In this document: one piece after another, positions 23,111 through 37,000 of the stretch
Layout: each line of letters begins with the position of its first letter
Numbering within the stretch: the stretch's first letter is position 1
NCBI RefSeq assembly: GCF_018991925.1
Contig: NW_024737068.1
Location: 1,431,239 to 1,495,238 of the forward strand
DNA length: 64,000 nt
Reading direction: 5' to 3'
Origin: Homarus americanus
Taxonomy: Eukaryota; Arthropoda; Malacostraca; Decapoda; Nephropidae
The notes under the pieces: model-generated
Told to the model about the DNA's origin: nothing
What the model saw: the letters and a program-made list of their open reading frames with translations, nothing else
The model's database searches: none
Position numbers and translations under genes: made by a program

Positions 23111-23177
23111 AGGAGAATAAAATAGAATGAATAAAACAGATCAAGAATGAGTACGGTTTTAGTTGTGGTGTTGTCAA

Positions 23178-23655
23178 TGTAGTGGATTTCTCCCCTACAA
23201 ACGCCATTTGTTGCTGAGTAGCCGACCCCACCAATTCCCCAGTGTATGCCTCGTGGTCTAGGTCAACCAACGCCGCCATACATCACAGAGTGGGGGTCAA
23301 CTACTAAGTCACGCCTACCCCCCGCTATTTAAGACCTGACCTCGTGGTGACCTGTCTCTTTCTACCCACACCAACCAGCCAGCAACACCACACCTCCTCC
23401 GCCGCTGCCTGGCGGTCCTCGCTCCTCCGCCTGCCTGGCGGTCCTCTCTCCCGCTGGCGAGCATGGCGACCCACAAGCTGTCCTTCTCTGAGCGTCCTCA
23501 CCAACCAGCTCTCTCTACATCACGCTTGTAACCATGCTGCCTTCCCAGCACCAAGCTGCATTGTACATCCAATACAACATGTATATAGAGAGCACATTGT
23601 AAGTTTCCTTTCTCCATTCCATCCTGAGTGTGAACCAAACATCTTGAACCCCACA
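23178..23655 (+). repeat. Solo LTR with 4-bp TSD (TCAA)
   Basis: It starts TGTAGTGGATTTCTCC and ends TTGAACCCCACA, so has TG...CA termini and 478 bp. It is flanked by TCAA at 23,174-23,177 and 23,656-23,659. It matches the LTRs at 47,120, 48,982, 49,780 and 50,877. A TATA-like TATTTAAG lies near 23,323. It interrupts the LINE 5' UTR at a point readable as an empty site in the copies at about 16,130 and 45,715. The 123-codon ORF across it is not a gene. Confidence 0.9.
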
Positions 23656-23850
23656 TCAATAATAAGAGAGACAGTTGAGACCCTGCAATTATGTGTAAAT
23701 GAGGCAGAAAGATAGATCAGCAACCTGGGACTTGGTCACAATTTTCGTGATGCCATATGGCAGCAGGGTCTACCATTAGACAACACATTATGCTTCCAAT
23801 ATCTTCCCAGGCGGTAGTACCTCCCTGTTGGGTAGCTGCCTACTACCTAC

Positions 23851-24060
23851 AATAAATAAGGTGAGCCTCCTTATTAGATATTCCTTGGTAACTACCTACG
23901 ATGGTTCAATTACTGTACAAAGCCCTCAGGTCTGTACTTATTTTATTTTTATCCTGTTCGCCACTGATCAGCTCGCTCGCTTTATTCTTTACTGATAATT
24001 GTTCAGAAATTGGATGAAAATCTGTATACGACGTAGGGATGACTTCTTTACCCGGGGTAG
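23851..24060. other. Spacer upstream of TUBGCP2
   Basis: No coding signal. It separates the LINE from the promoter candidate. Confidence 0.5.
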
Positions 24061-24192
24061 ACCGACGTAATTAATGGCACCGTCGCAACAGAGTTGAGAT
24101 GTGGCAACAGCGACATTGTTGTGACTTAGAATGGCGCGTAAAGTTGTCTGCTGGTGGTGATCAGTTTACGTTCTGTTTACAAGAAAATAAAG
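24061..24192 (+). promoter_or_regulatory. TUBGCP2: Candidate TUBGCP2 promoter / non-coding exon 1
   Basis: A less AT-rich, CpG-containing patch ends in AAAATAAAG|GTAAATG, a usable splice donor at 24,193. The first coding exon at 25,379 is preceded by a clear acceptor (TATATTTCAG), so an upstream non-coding exon must exist. This patch is the best candidate within the preceding 2 kb. No TATA box is evident. Confidence 0.4.
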
Positions 24193-25398
24193 GTAAATGA
24201 ACATTAGAAATTTAATGAACTATTTTCTTCACATCTTATTCACATGGTCTTACTTCATGATTGAAATAATTGCGATGGATATGCTATAACAGTCACTATC
24301 ATGAATTATCTGATCTTGTTTTGAAATTTGTCAGTGATTAGTCATGGCTGTCTTATTACTTTATAATATATGAACCATAGGTGTAGCTACGACTCTCAGG
24401 AGGAAGGGATTGGTGAATCATGCCAAGGTCAAGTCCTACTGCTGTTTCTGAGGAAAACATGGTGTTTGCAGTTGTCTTGTTTTTTAGAAGTCTCTTATTT
24501 TATTTTTGTCTGTCAACAAAATTTACACAGCCTTTTTGTGTATTGTGTTAACCGTTAACGTTACTCTTCTGTCAGTCCGCGATGTTGGCAACAACCTATC
24601 ACTTCCGCTATAACTTTTGCTTCTATTGTCTTTAGGTATTGTCTGCTATTGGGGAAATGCTTTTTATCCGAGTTAGGACATGTATTATATAGCTTGGTAA
24701 AGCGACCATCTGCTAGGTTTTCTCTGATACCATAATTAGCATACCTGGGAGAAAGATGATACTGGTGCAAGGTGTTACTTCACTATTCTTCAAAGTAGCT
24801 ACAGAACTTTAGGTGGCATAGAAAATACTTGAAGTGCATTGATGAATGTCCTCTAGATAGTAAAATTCAAATTAAATATCGGTGCTACTATAGCACGCAG
24901 TCTACAAAGATAGTTTTAGTCTATCCTAACCTAACCAAAGTATCTTGAAGACCACACTGTAGTAGCATTAAAATATCTATATACAATACAATGCAGTAAT
25001 TGAAATTTGAGTTTGGGAGCTGTGATCATGGCAGAAATGACCACAGGTCGCTACAACTGAACCATTCCTTATATAGCTAGTGGCTTCATAGTCCTCGCTT
25101 CACCAGTGTGCTGACTTGCCACAAATTGCAGCAATTCAAGCAGCCCAACATTGTGAAAATTTCGTTCCCTAATTACAATATAGTTGTGGAATATTAGAAT
25201 GTCATGTTCATGGTCAATATAGAGCGAGGGTGTATTAAACATTTACTATACTGACTATTATGAACAGAGAGCTTTCTATTCAGGAAAATCTTTAAGAATC
25301 ATGACATATTTAAAAGTAATTAATACTTGGGGATGATGATGATGATAAATTAAGCTATTGTATTTTGTTATATTTCAGCAGCAGACAGCTTGGCCATC

Positions 25399-28300
25399 AT
25401 GAGTGAGTTTAAGATTCATCACCATGTTAGTGAACTGTTTGCTCTTCTTGGGTGAGTACAGAGCTGATTACACTGTACACTGGTATTTGCTGATATCTGT
25501 GTACAGTACTCTACATGCTGAAATGTATCCCAGCATTATATGTATAAATGGCAAACCAATTGTAAACTTTTATGACAATTTTATGGAATAGATATTATTT
25601 TTATTATTATTTTGAATACACACATGAATAACCTGTACAGTATGTTGTATGGTTTTGACCACCATCCTTAATGTAATGGAAAACTTACAGTTGTGTAAAG
25701 TTTATTGTGTGTATGATTATGGTGGGACAAGTACTGTTCAGTAGCTACTGCAGTATCAAATATTTATTACTAAACATTTAACAACAAAATAAGACACATG
25801 AAAAAACAGGATATTTATTGTAATGGCAGACATTATCTAGTGAAGTTACAGTATTGTAGTATTAAGAACTGTTCCCAGAGCTACTTGACCTCCAACTTGT
25901 AAGTACAGTACTGTACTGTATGTGTTTACAGTAATGACTTGAACACATTTATTCTTTCAGAATCAGAGCAGATGCTGCTGAGAGATATACAGAAACTTTA
26001 AGTGAATCTGTTGAGCGGTTCATCAACACACAAGTGTCAGCATCAAGTGCAGTGAGGATCCTGGCTGAGAATGCCCCTAATCCACAAGCTTTCCTTAATA
26101 AATATGACGAACTCAAGAGCCGCAAGTAAGAAAAAAAAAATTCAATGAGCTTTCCCAGTAAACTTGATGAGGTCTAAGGCTGAGTGTAAGGTGAAGTAAT
26201 TACGAAGCAGTCTTATTCAGTATCATAAACACTGATAAAATATAACCTTTTTTAATCAGGTTCTTTTACTGGACCTGTCCCAGAGCCTTATCACGGTGAG
26301 GAATATCAGCTGGGTAAATTTTTTGGATGAATTTAATTTTTTTATAATTCATTATGATCATGTAAGACTGATGAAGTTATTTTTGTACTCAGACTGCATT
26401 ATTCATCATTATTACCTTGCAATATTAGTTAAAATAAATTTGATTAAATTTCATTATTATATACAAATTCAGTAAATGATAAGTTTTTCAATCAAGTGAA
26501 TAATAACCTTTCATAAAGATAGTTGGGCCAAATAATAACTTTAAGTATAGTACATAGAAAAAGGCCTGCATTATTATATAAAAGAATGGACTGTGAATAA
26601 TTGGATAACAAATAACAATCGATTTTAATAAAAATCGATTATTTTGATTTTTATGAGAAAAAAATTTGATTTTTTCCAACCCTGTAGTTATACACATCTG
26701 CATCGTGGGCATACTGCCAGAGTTATTTGTACCGTAGCCTCAGTCTAGCAGTGTCAGCATCTTATGGGGTACTGATCTTGTTGCTTGGTCCATACATACC
26801 CAGTGCGTTTCAATTGATTCTTTTTATCATGGTGGATAGTGTATTGACAATGCCTGTTTGCACTTGTCTGCTAACTTCAACCACATATGTAAGTTCTTTC
26901 CTAAATACAGATTTTAGGGTTCTGTTTGACAGTCTTAAAATATATTAAACAGTGTTTTATTGGACACACATTTAGCTAGAGAATCAACTCTCATTTTAAA
27001 AGGTCAATATGAGAGGATATCCATAGCAGCCTGATCCTAACACCCTCATCATCAAAGTGCACACACACACTTATGTCAGGCTTCAGAGACAAGTATATGG
27101 TACCTGTACTTTGAGTTGAGGCTGGTATAGGTAGTGTTATGAGGTGTTGTGGATAGCACTGTGGGTACTGCCTCTTCCCCCAACTCTGCCATCCTCTTGT
27201 GAGGGGAGAGTAATTGCCCCACGAGGTACTGTTGCTGCCTCTCTTCTCCAATAATAGTGGAAAGTGTCATTACATTAATTATTCCCCCTTAACTTGCTAA
27301 TTAAGTACTGTATATGTAACTAAGAGCCTCATTGAAATTTTGCTGTCATACTTTTTTTTAGTTTTTTGTCGCTTGATGCCTTTTGCTAGATAGCTCCTGT
27401 TTGGGGTGTAAGACAGTAGACCACACCACTAACTGGCAGCTGGAGGATAATCTTACTGTCAGCCTTCCCTACCCTTTGTGTCTATCTTCCTCATAAGGTT
27501 GCCCTTAGTGGCAGGAAGTCTAAAGACTACTGTCTACCTAGCCAGTACAGTACACACATCATTCTAAAGATAATAACCATTTTGAATCCAGTACCCAGGT
27601 GCATACCTCAGAGAGCAGTGAAAACTTAATTAATAGATTTATACAGTTCTTAGATTCCAGTCTCAAGTAAGGGCCCCTAGCTTAGGATTTTGACCCCTTA
27701 GACTTATCAACAAAAACAGAGTTGCTCAACCCTGACTATTGTAAAATGGGATTTCGTGATAAATTCTTTATACAATACAAGGGAAGTCTTACCCTGCTAG
27801 AAACCCATAAGCTTGTCGAGTTAGATACACAAGTCACCCAAACCGCTCATTTTAAATTGGGATTTTAAGGCCGATCTCATTTTTTCTTCAAGTTTATGTT
27901 CCTTGAATATTACAGTCATATCGTGACAGTTAATAGGGACTGGCTGTAAGTGTTTGCCTGTATGAATTTATTAATAACAAGTCTTGGTAACATTGGTAGT
28001 ACTGTACCTCATATGTGATGACTATTAGATGTAGGGATTTTATACTCTTGAGTGATATTATTTTATTGACAAGTGTTGTAATTGCTTGTAGAAATATTCA
28101 TTCTCTTTATGAATCTCTTACAATGATGTATACTTGACCAACAGATCACAATTCAGTTGATAGTAAAAGATATTAAATCATATCAGAGAATATCTTGTGA
28201 CCTTAATTAATCCCAGCGTTCGAGACTTGGACCCATTGGTAGTGTTCCTGAGTGGTCTGGTGGAGGACGAAACTGTTAGAAAAGCAGTAGAAGGCAGCTC

Positions 28301-31016
28301 CAAGTTGAGACTACAGGAAGAGGGCATGACACTCACCACCGTCCCCTCAATTGTCTCCGATATTGAACATGCTGCTGAGACAAAACTCTCCAAAGATCAG
28401 CTCAATGAGGTGCAGTATTCTGTTTGCATATGATATTTAGAGAAATTGCCTTCATGATCCAATAATATTGTGCTGCTTCAAACACTGCTTACTGCTAGAG
28501 TCCTGTTTACTCATAAAATATTGTAATCATTATTTTCTTTTAATTTAAAGATGATTTATTCAAAGATTATATAAATATTTACCATCATTGGATGACATAG
28601 GCATACAACCACCATGACTCTGAATCAAAGGTCATGGTCAAAGTTGATAATATTTGATAATACTGTAGTCCGTGGCACCGGTGGTAGAGCAGTACCGCTC
28701 TTGCCTCGCAAGCGAGATGTCACGGGTTCGATTCCTGGGCCGGTGGAAAGTTGTTTGGACAAACTTCCTGGCCCCCATTGGTCCCTGTTCACCTAGCAGT
28801 AATATAGGTACCTGTTGTAAATCGAAAAGTTGCGAATTCGTATTCAGGGAAAGTTGTTGGAGCTTCCAATAACTTACTGACAAAAACCTATGACTTCAGG
28901 CTTCTATGCCCTTGGAAAAAAAAAACCTATGACCCTTCAGCCTTCTACGCCCTTAACTCATGAGACATAAAGGCAAGCATGAACTTAGCATGCTTCCCAG
29001 TTGGGCGCTGTAAGCGCTGCTGCGCTTCACCTTGCACAGGATGTAGGGATGTGCCCCAAAAAAATACTGTAGTCCCTTAGTTGTAGAAAAGTCTTCTTGG
29101 TGTACATTTACTCATTGCTTTACCCTGTCCTTGAATTGTGTCTTCACTTGCCCTTTAGCCAACCCAGTTTTTCATTACTACTGTATTCGTGTTGAAATAA
29201 TTTCCTCCTCTTCGTTTTATCTTATTTTTATAGGGTTATTTCTCCTCTTTCAGTGACTAATGGGTAGTAGTAGTAGTACTGTATATCGTAATTTGTTATC
29301 ATTGCTCGGGATTTTTCCAGAATTGCCATTGTTATGTAAAATATGGTGGGTAAACCATAACAAAAATAATTTCTAACATGTATAGCTGCCAACCTTCCGA
29401 GAGCATTGTGTTGGCACCGAATGTAAGCTTCTTTAACCCCTTGTTTACTGATGTCTCTGTGTGCTGAATAAATTCGTCTGGCTTTAACCAAATAAGATAT
29501 TAAAAGTGGCGTCCCTGTAGTGAAGGGGTTAGGACCCAATTTGATCAACACTGGTGCAGGCTCAGGTCATCCACTATGGTGGATGACCTGAACACAGTTA
29601 AAAATGTGCTTGTGGTGTGAAAATCCTGGCTTTGTGCAGATACATAAACTTGGAGCTGGGATTATGGCATTATTGTTGCTGATTGGTCAAACATTGGCTG
29701 TACCAACCTTCTCCATCATCCTATTTAGGGGGGAGTGGCAAACCACTACTCCTGCCCCCTCACTCATGGCTCGCTATGTAGAGAACAAATCAACCACAGC
29801 CTCATTATCTCCTAGTTCAGGTATACCTCTTTATATTACAGGAGCTACCTGCAAAAAAGATGCAGTTTAGAGAACTTTTGTTTTGTGTTCATTCTTTCAG
29901 GGAACAGTCATGCCACAAATGCATCTTTTATGTTCTTGCTGCTGAAGGGGTTGATAAATCCTTAGTCATTCTGTTTTCAATGTTTCTACAGCTCCGAGAT
30001 CGATTGCTGAGGGAATCCCAGGTCATGCACGCCCCTAGTGAAGCTCTGCGCAGTGTGGAAAGAGGCGAGAAGAGAACTGTGCGTCTGGGACCTCCAACAC
30101 CAACTTGGCTAGACAACAGACCTTATCTTTCACTAGATTTTGTCAAGTTGGAGCATCGGCAAGCGATAGGGGCACTGGGTTAGTTGATCATCAGCCATAT
30201 TTTCATAGCAAAGAATATGAATGGGGGTTTCACACATGCCAGCTCTTGGTTTGAGCTGGATCACATCATATAAGTGTTTGAGTCTGATAATTAAACAGTA
30301 TTACTTCTGCAGGAGATGTAGCATCAACATCACAGGAGCACCAGCTGATTGAAGATGTGTTGAGTGTGATGATGGGGGTTGAAGGAATGTACATCACAGT
30401 ACAACCACCAGCCAAGCATTATGATGCCCCAGAGTTCACAGTTGATCCTTCTGTAGGTATGTAATAGTGCTCAGGGTACAATTGCTGTTAATTATCATCT
30501 TAATTTCCTTCATTCTTTGAAAAATAAACACTTGGAATACATCACTTAATTTTGAATTATTGTTTTAAGAAGAGAAAATAGACATGTTCCAGGAATACTG
30601 CACTAAAACCTTTAGAAAATGAAGTCCTTATATTCATCTAAAATCACTTCATTTAAGACAAAATAAGTACAGTCTCTCCCCGACTTACGACGGGGTTAGG
30701 GACCCAATTCCAGGTCGTAAGTCAAATTGGTCGTAAGTCGAATTGGTCGTAAGTCAAATTGGTCGTAAGTCGAAAATGCAAAAATAATACAGGTTGACAA
30801 CCCTTTATCCGAAATTCCAAAAACCGAAAAGCTCTAAAAACCGAAAGTTTTTTTGTGGGCAAAACTTTTTTTTTTTTTTTAAACACGGATTAGCCCACCT
30901 GGGCATAGATCACTGACCCACATTGGGGCCTGGGGGGCGAAAATGTAATAATAATAATAATTATTCATAGTAAATAAAAATTTTAATAAAAAATACACCA
31001 AAATAAAATAATAATG

Positions 31017-31056
<40 letters not shown>

Positions 31057-34000
31057 TAATACTGTAATAATAAGATAATAATAATAATAACGAAATACAA
31101 GAATGAAAAAAAAAAGATCCAAAGTGAGAAACACAACCTAGACCTATGAATTATTATTATTATTATACTTGTTATTGTATTTTCGCCACCCAGGCCCCAA
31201 TGTGGGTCAGTGACTTGTGCCCAGGTAGGCTAAAAAAAAAGAAATTAACCATTCTGAAAGCCGAAAAATTCCGAAATGCCTCTGGCCCCAAGGATTTCGG
31301 CTAAGGGATTGTTAACCTGTACATAGAAAATCTAAAATGGGTGTCTCTTTTTCTTCTCAGCACCACAAAACTCTCACTTTTAGGCATGCCAGCCATTTTA
31401 AATGGAATTACAAACGAAAATTTTGTCAGTACACAGTGCAATCACTAACGTCGGGACTCGAAAATATGTAATTTGAAATTTTTTTTGTACGACTGGGGCG
31501 GTCGTATGTCCGGGTGGTCATAAGTCGGGTAGGTCGTAAGTCGAGGAGTGGCTGTAATAGAATGGCAAAAGTCATCTGGTAAATACACTACTGTAAATTT
31601 CAAGTTTAACCCCGTTTGTATCGGCGTTCGTTCGTAAGTCAGACGTTCGTAAATTGGCGACCCCCTTATGGAACCCAGAAAGTTTAGTGTGTTCAAAATA
31701 TTACATAAGCCAAAATGAATTTTATACCCCCAACACATGGCACTGGTTACTCACACTGTATATTAACAACTAAGTCAACTAATTGATAACTTGAGAACCC
31801 TTAAGTTTAGTGGCTGGAACCGATTCATTCATTAGTTTATATCAAGAGTAACAAATTGGAGATTATAAGGTGGTTTGATGCTGGTGAGTGATGTTCACAT
31901 TGGTGTTGGTCATGTTGCTAGAAGTGAAGAGAATTGACGTCCAGAAACACTTTTGTACCTAACCGTCTACAGGACATGATGTCAAGGAAGGTTTTGGGGG
32001 GTGGACTTGCTGCCAATGGGTGGTGCTAGCTTATGTGAAGTGACCAATAAACTATATAGATGATTGGGCCTGGTAGTTTTTATTTATTGATGGACTTGTG
32101 TAATTACTATCTGTTACACACACACTTGGATGTTGAAGCGATGTGCTAACATTATAACGGCAATGATTGTGTTTGCTGTCGATTTTTTCACCCTTTATTA
32201 TACTATAGGTGGAAAATACATGAGAAAAAACTATTAATACTGTATTTATATGTCTTCCATTAGAACCTTCTCTGAGTACACTGGTGAGTCGCATTTTGCC
32301 TTTGTGTGGTTACTACTCTCAGCTTATAAGATTTGTGGAAAACAAGAGCTGTTATCATCACGGCCTGGTGAATCAGGCTCTGTCTGCAGCTATAACCAAC
32401 CTCATCAAAGATTATATGGTGAGCAAAATGTACTTAAGAATTAACTTATATTCCTCTCCCACTTGTGTGTATGTTTGTGTGCGTGGAGTGGATCAAGGGT
32501 TACAGAAACCTCGGAGAAGGGAAAGAAGTAATGAGGTGAGTGATGAAGCGGGTAAGAGAAGACAACAAGTAGAAATACTCACAGATGCTTGCTCATATCA
32601 TCAACTTACCTACGGAAGAATATTTTCGGCATTCACAGTGACACAGTACAGTATTTAATTTTAATTTGAGTTATCAGATTTGTTCGTTTCACAATCACTT
32701 CACTGTCTGTTTTTCTAGTTGATCTCTTAAATAATTTGTGTGTGTGTGTATGTGTGTGATTTCTAATCTTGCTTTTAAATAAACATTGTTCTATAATTGT
32801 TTTAATTATTTGCCTCAGCATAGTATTTGTTAAAACAAGAGTAGACTGAATTGGTTTATAACAGGCATTTTAACTCCTACAGTATATAACTTTTAATATC
32901 CAATCTGCTAATTTCTAGGTTGAATAAGGGCTTATAATTATGTAGTGTAACATGATGTGTGTTACAGCTGCTGGTAACACAGCTGGAGGAGCAGCACCAG
33001 CACTGGGCCCTCACTCTACACAAGCTTTATTTCTATGTGGAGAAGACTATGGCTGTCATGGATATGCTGGCTTGTGTTACCAGAGTCATTAGTAAGGTGG
33101 GTGAAGCTTATTACATGGTACACTAACTTATTTTATATTTCCATTTCACTAAATTAAGTCTTTTATTATGTATCTATGAAGACATATTAGCTGGTCTATT
33201 GTGTATATACTGTGTACAGATGAATACAGAGTTTTGCGTGATGTGTACATATTAAAAAAAGATACAATTTGAAGGCTATGAACAATTCTTTACATATTTA
33301 ATCTAATTCCAAATACAGTACTGTATGTCCTTGCTAAACCAGACCTCAGCTAAACTAAATATAAACTTACATTGGTTGATTTAGACATCAATACTTTGCT
33401 TGGGGGAAAGGTGCTGCACTCTGAATGGGTGTTTGTGGCAAGTCCCCTTAGATTCCTTATTTTGGGTTTGATTCTAAATTGGTGGTGTTAGCAAGTTAGC
33501 ACAGTGGATGATAATGAGGAGCGGAATACCTGTACCAAGAAGGGAAATGAAAGATGGGGTGTAAATGGTACTAGATGTGAAGGGGGTTGGGGCGCCATTA
33601 AGCAGTCGTACACAAGGATGACAGGCAGGAGAGCACGGTGCTGTCAGGTGGTGTTCTGGAATGGAGTCATGGACATGCTGTTATTGAGTGTTCATATTAG
33701 GTTGTGTGAAGCATCAGGGATAAATCAGATGGAGATGCTACTGTTATAGAAAAAAACCACCATTCTAGAACAAATCTTTTACACCAATTAAAGGGAACAA
33801 AGGAAAGGATAGTACAGTACTGTGTTATTGGTATGTACAGTACAGTACTCCATTTGTTCTTCATTATAAAGGGAAGAATATTACAAGAATTACATGAAAA
33901 ATTTTATTATAATGAAAGGCTGATAATTTAACAGAAATAGTAAAGTTAGAAAAATGGTGTGTGTGTGTTCAGAGGTATATGTCAGCCAGGATGATTAACT

Positions 34001-37000
34001 GTGAGCTAACCAAAAGATGTTAATTTAAAGAAAATATTGATTCCTCCAGTGTTTTTCACAATGTTATCACTTCATACATTTCACTTCCAACCTTATGATT
34101 CCATGTGTACATTTTCCAATCAGTCTGAAGGTGTCTCTTTTCCCCGAGTAGTCTGAGGCTCACGGAGGTGCAGTTCTAAGCATCCTACATGACCGCACTG
34201 TCAGTCTCACAGGGTGCGGACAACTGCAGCATGTTATGGTGTTTCTGACACAATCTGCAGCTGTCCCGTACATGAACATGCTGGCCAAGTGGCTCTACAG
34301 AGGGATCATAAATGATCCTTATAATGAGGTGAGTTGCTGTTTTGTTTATTACTACTGTATACAGTATTTGTAAAATGATTAATTGAAGTATATTTCATTT
34401 TATAGAAAATTTTTGTGTTTTAACCATCAAGTCTATAGGTAGCACAGCCAGCCCACCCTTGACATTTATGGCTGACACTAATCAAATAATAACAAGTTTG
34501 TGTATGTGGGAGAGAGAGAGAGAGAGAGAGAGAGCGCATGCATGCATGTGTGTGTGTAATTTCAAAAATTTAAATATGTATTTTGAAAAGAATTCTGTAG
34601 TCTTCTGGTTTTTGTCACCCACGGTATTCCATGACTTTCAAGTTATGTATTTGTATTTTCAGTTCATGGTTGTGGATAGAGAGAGCGGTAACGAAGAGAA
34701 CGAGGATGAGGATCTGGCTGACGATTACTGGGAGAAGCGGTACTCAACTATCCCTCACAACATTCCCACATTCCTCCAGGCACATGCTAACGTCATCCTT
34801 CGTACTGGCAAATACCTTAATGTTATCAGACAGTCTGGTGAGTGATTGCATATCCACAACTTTCATGACCTCCTCTAACAGCTTCAGGCCTCCTGTAGTT
34901 TTCATGTTCAAGTGCATCATCACCTTTTACCGTGTGAGTATTGTATTGCCAATCACACACTCAAGCCTGTCAGCTGGAACAATGCATTACAGTACAGTAC
35001 ATCTTAACTACATAATCATTTTAGAATCTCATGTCACTCATTGATGACCATAAATTGTAAATGTAAAAGTAAAGTATAAAATCTGTTTTTGTGACTGAGG
35101 GGAAGAAACAAGTGACCTGATTTCTTCTTCTCTCTGGGTGGTGGTGTAGATTGGCTGGATCTGACATGGTCATAGTATGAACTTGCTGTTAAGAGTCAAA
35201 GACAGTTTGAAACATATATGGGATTCCACCCAAGACCTAAAGTTGCACAGATCCTGAGACAACCAACCACTGGTCAGATAGGATCATATCACTGAATCAA
35301 CTGGATAAAGAACTGCTTTTAGCAAGAACATTATTTGCATAGGTGATTTATCCTGCCACTAGACGTGTCAAAACCATATGGTAAAGGGAAGCTCAGTCTT
35401 AGGATGTTTTTTAGCCATCTTTCTCGCAAGTCACTTGTTTCTTCTGATGAATCTTCCCCCTCTGTCATAAAATGGGATTTCAACCTTCACTCTTTTACTG
35501 TAATAGTTTTCATTCTGATTGGTTGAAAGCTTTTGAATCCTTATTTTCACAACCAGTGGTCCAACTGCCACCATGTTCCTTCAACCCTGATGTACATGAT
35601 CAGTTGGACAATGTTATACTGAAAATAGTTGTGTACTGTATTTCCAATCAAGACCTTTTAATTAAGTAATGGAGGCATTAATTAAAGACGTCTCCAGTAA
35701 TGACATTCTCATTTAATTAGACCGTAATAAGAAAAATTCATCCAGAGTTTATGTCCTGAATTATGCTAACAATCTTGCTAATCTTGTAATAGCAATACCC
35801 AACATCTTTTGCTTCTTTGCTCTTGATGCATAATTTTAAAAGACACTCAACGTATTCAGCTTTTCTCTTTATACCCCTGTGGTAGACCGTAGTGTGGTGT
35901 GCCCCGACCAAGAGGAACTTGTATACAGTGTGCGTGGTTGTTCGTACGCTGAGGTAATAGAGCGAACATACAACTTTGCCTCCAAGAGACTGCTGGAGTT
36001 GTTAATGAAGGAAAAGGACCTCATGGGCAGATTAAGGTGAGTACATAGTTGTATATAAGTTCAAGAATAGAATCACTCTTTTGCAGTACAGGTATATTCA
36101 TCAACTTGTGATTCTTTTTAACCTGATATTGTAATTGTTATTTATTCCCTGCAGATCAGTGAAGCATTATTTCTTACTTGACCAAGGAGATTTTGTGGTC
36201 CAACTTATGAGCTTATGTGAGGATGAACTGAGTAAAAACATTGATGATGTTGTGCCCACAAGACTAGAATCCTTGCTGGAGTTGGCACTGAGAACATCAA
36301 CAGCCAATTATGACCTGTACAAAGATGACATTGAGTGTGACCTTCAGCCCATAACCCTCATGAACCAAATGCTGAGGATTCTAAGGTATGTTGATAGCTT
36401 TGGTAAATACAGTCCTCTTAGTTAATGACAAGTACAACACACAGTAGCGCTTCTGATACTGTCCCGTTTTTACATACAAAACTTAGTACAGTACTTTGCA
36501 TCAATTGAGAAAAGAATTCCTAGGAAGATATTGGAGGCATAATGTGTTGTTTAATGTGCCTGGGTTGGTTAATCCCCTTTAAATAATAATAATAGCTTTA
36601 TGGGACCACTTTCGTATCGGCGGATGTTTGTAGGTCAGATGTTTGTAGCTAAGACTGGGTGATATATTATCGGTAATAAGTAATGGTTATCCTTCACTCC
36701 CAAAACATAAGTCATATATTGTGGTGATGTCAGTATGTTTCTAAAATGAAAAATATTTCACAAAACAAACTTATAAAGCTTTGGCTTGTCCAACAGCATT
36801 GAAACGGAGGACGAGCGGGACTATTACCCACAAGATGAGCGGCTGCAGTTGACTGGCCTTCAAGGGTTCTCACTTGGCTATCGAGTAACGTGGCCAGTGT
36901 CGTTGGTGCTGGACCGTAAAACTATAGCTTGTTACCAGATGATCTTCAGACATCTCTTTTACTGCAAACATGTTGAGAAATTACTCTGCAGGTAAATCAT

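Larger units (their letters stand above)
20030..23850 (-). mobile_element. Near-complete single-ORF LINE with solo LTR in its 5' UTR
   Basis: Reading right to left: a 5' end GTAGGTAGTAGGCAGCTACC at 23,850, a 5' UTR interrupted by a solo LTR (23,178-23,655), an ORF starting at 23,110, a 3' UTR, a GC-rich terminal motif (20,045-20,112) and an A-rich tail (T-run at about 20,030-20,048 on +). After removing the LTR the leader is only about 260 bp, so there is no room for a separate ORF1. The coding region carries a frameshift near 20,870-20,890 and one in-frame TAA near 20,608. Confidence 0.85.
30670..31554. mobile_element. Element B: Tc1/pogo-like element, split by element C
   Basis: Left end CAGTCTCTCCCCGACTTACG, right end CGTAAGTCGAGGAGTGGCTG. 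TA on both sides (30,668-30,669 and 31,555-31,556). Internal GGTCGTAAGTC tandem words lie near each end. No transposase frame. Confidence 0.75.
30600..31680. mobile_element. Element A: pogo/Tigger-like MITE relic, split by element B
   Basis: Left part 30,600-30,668 (AAGTCCTTATATTCATCTAA) and right part 31,557-31,680 (AAATTTCAAGTTTAACCCCG, CGTTCGTAAGTC) both match the uninterrupted copy at 44,066-44,385. The gap is exactly element B with its TA duplication. Confidence 0.65.

Noticed and set aside
23344..23715. 123-codon Ser/Pro/His-rich ORF
   Set aside because: It runs across an LTR (TG...CA, TSD) into an antisense LINE leader, so cannot be a single gene.
28672..28747. tRNA-Ala(CGC)-like gene
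   Set aside because: Pol III boxes and an anticodon-like arm are present, but the acceptor stem pairs poorly, and the segment continues into a SINE body with a 13-bp target duplication around the whole unit.
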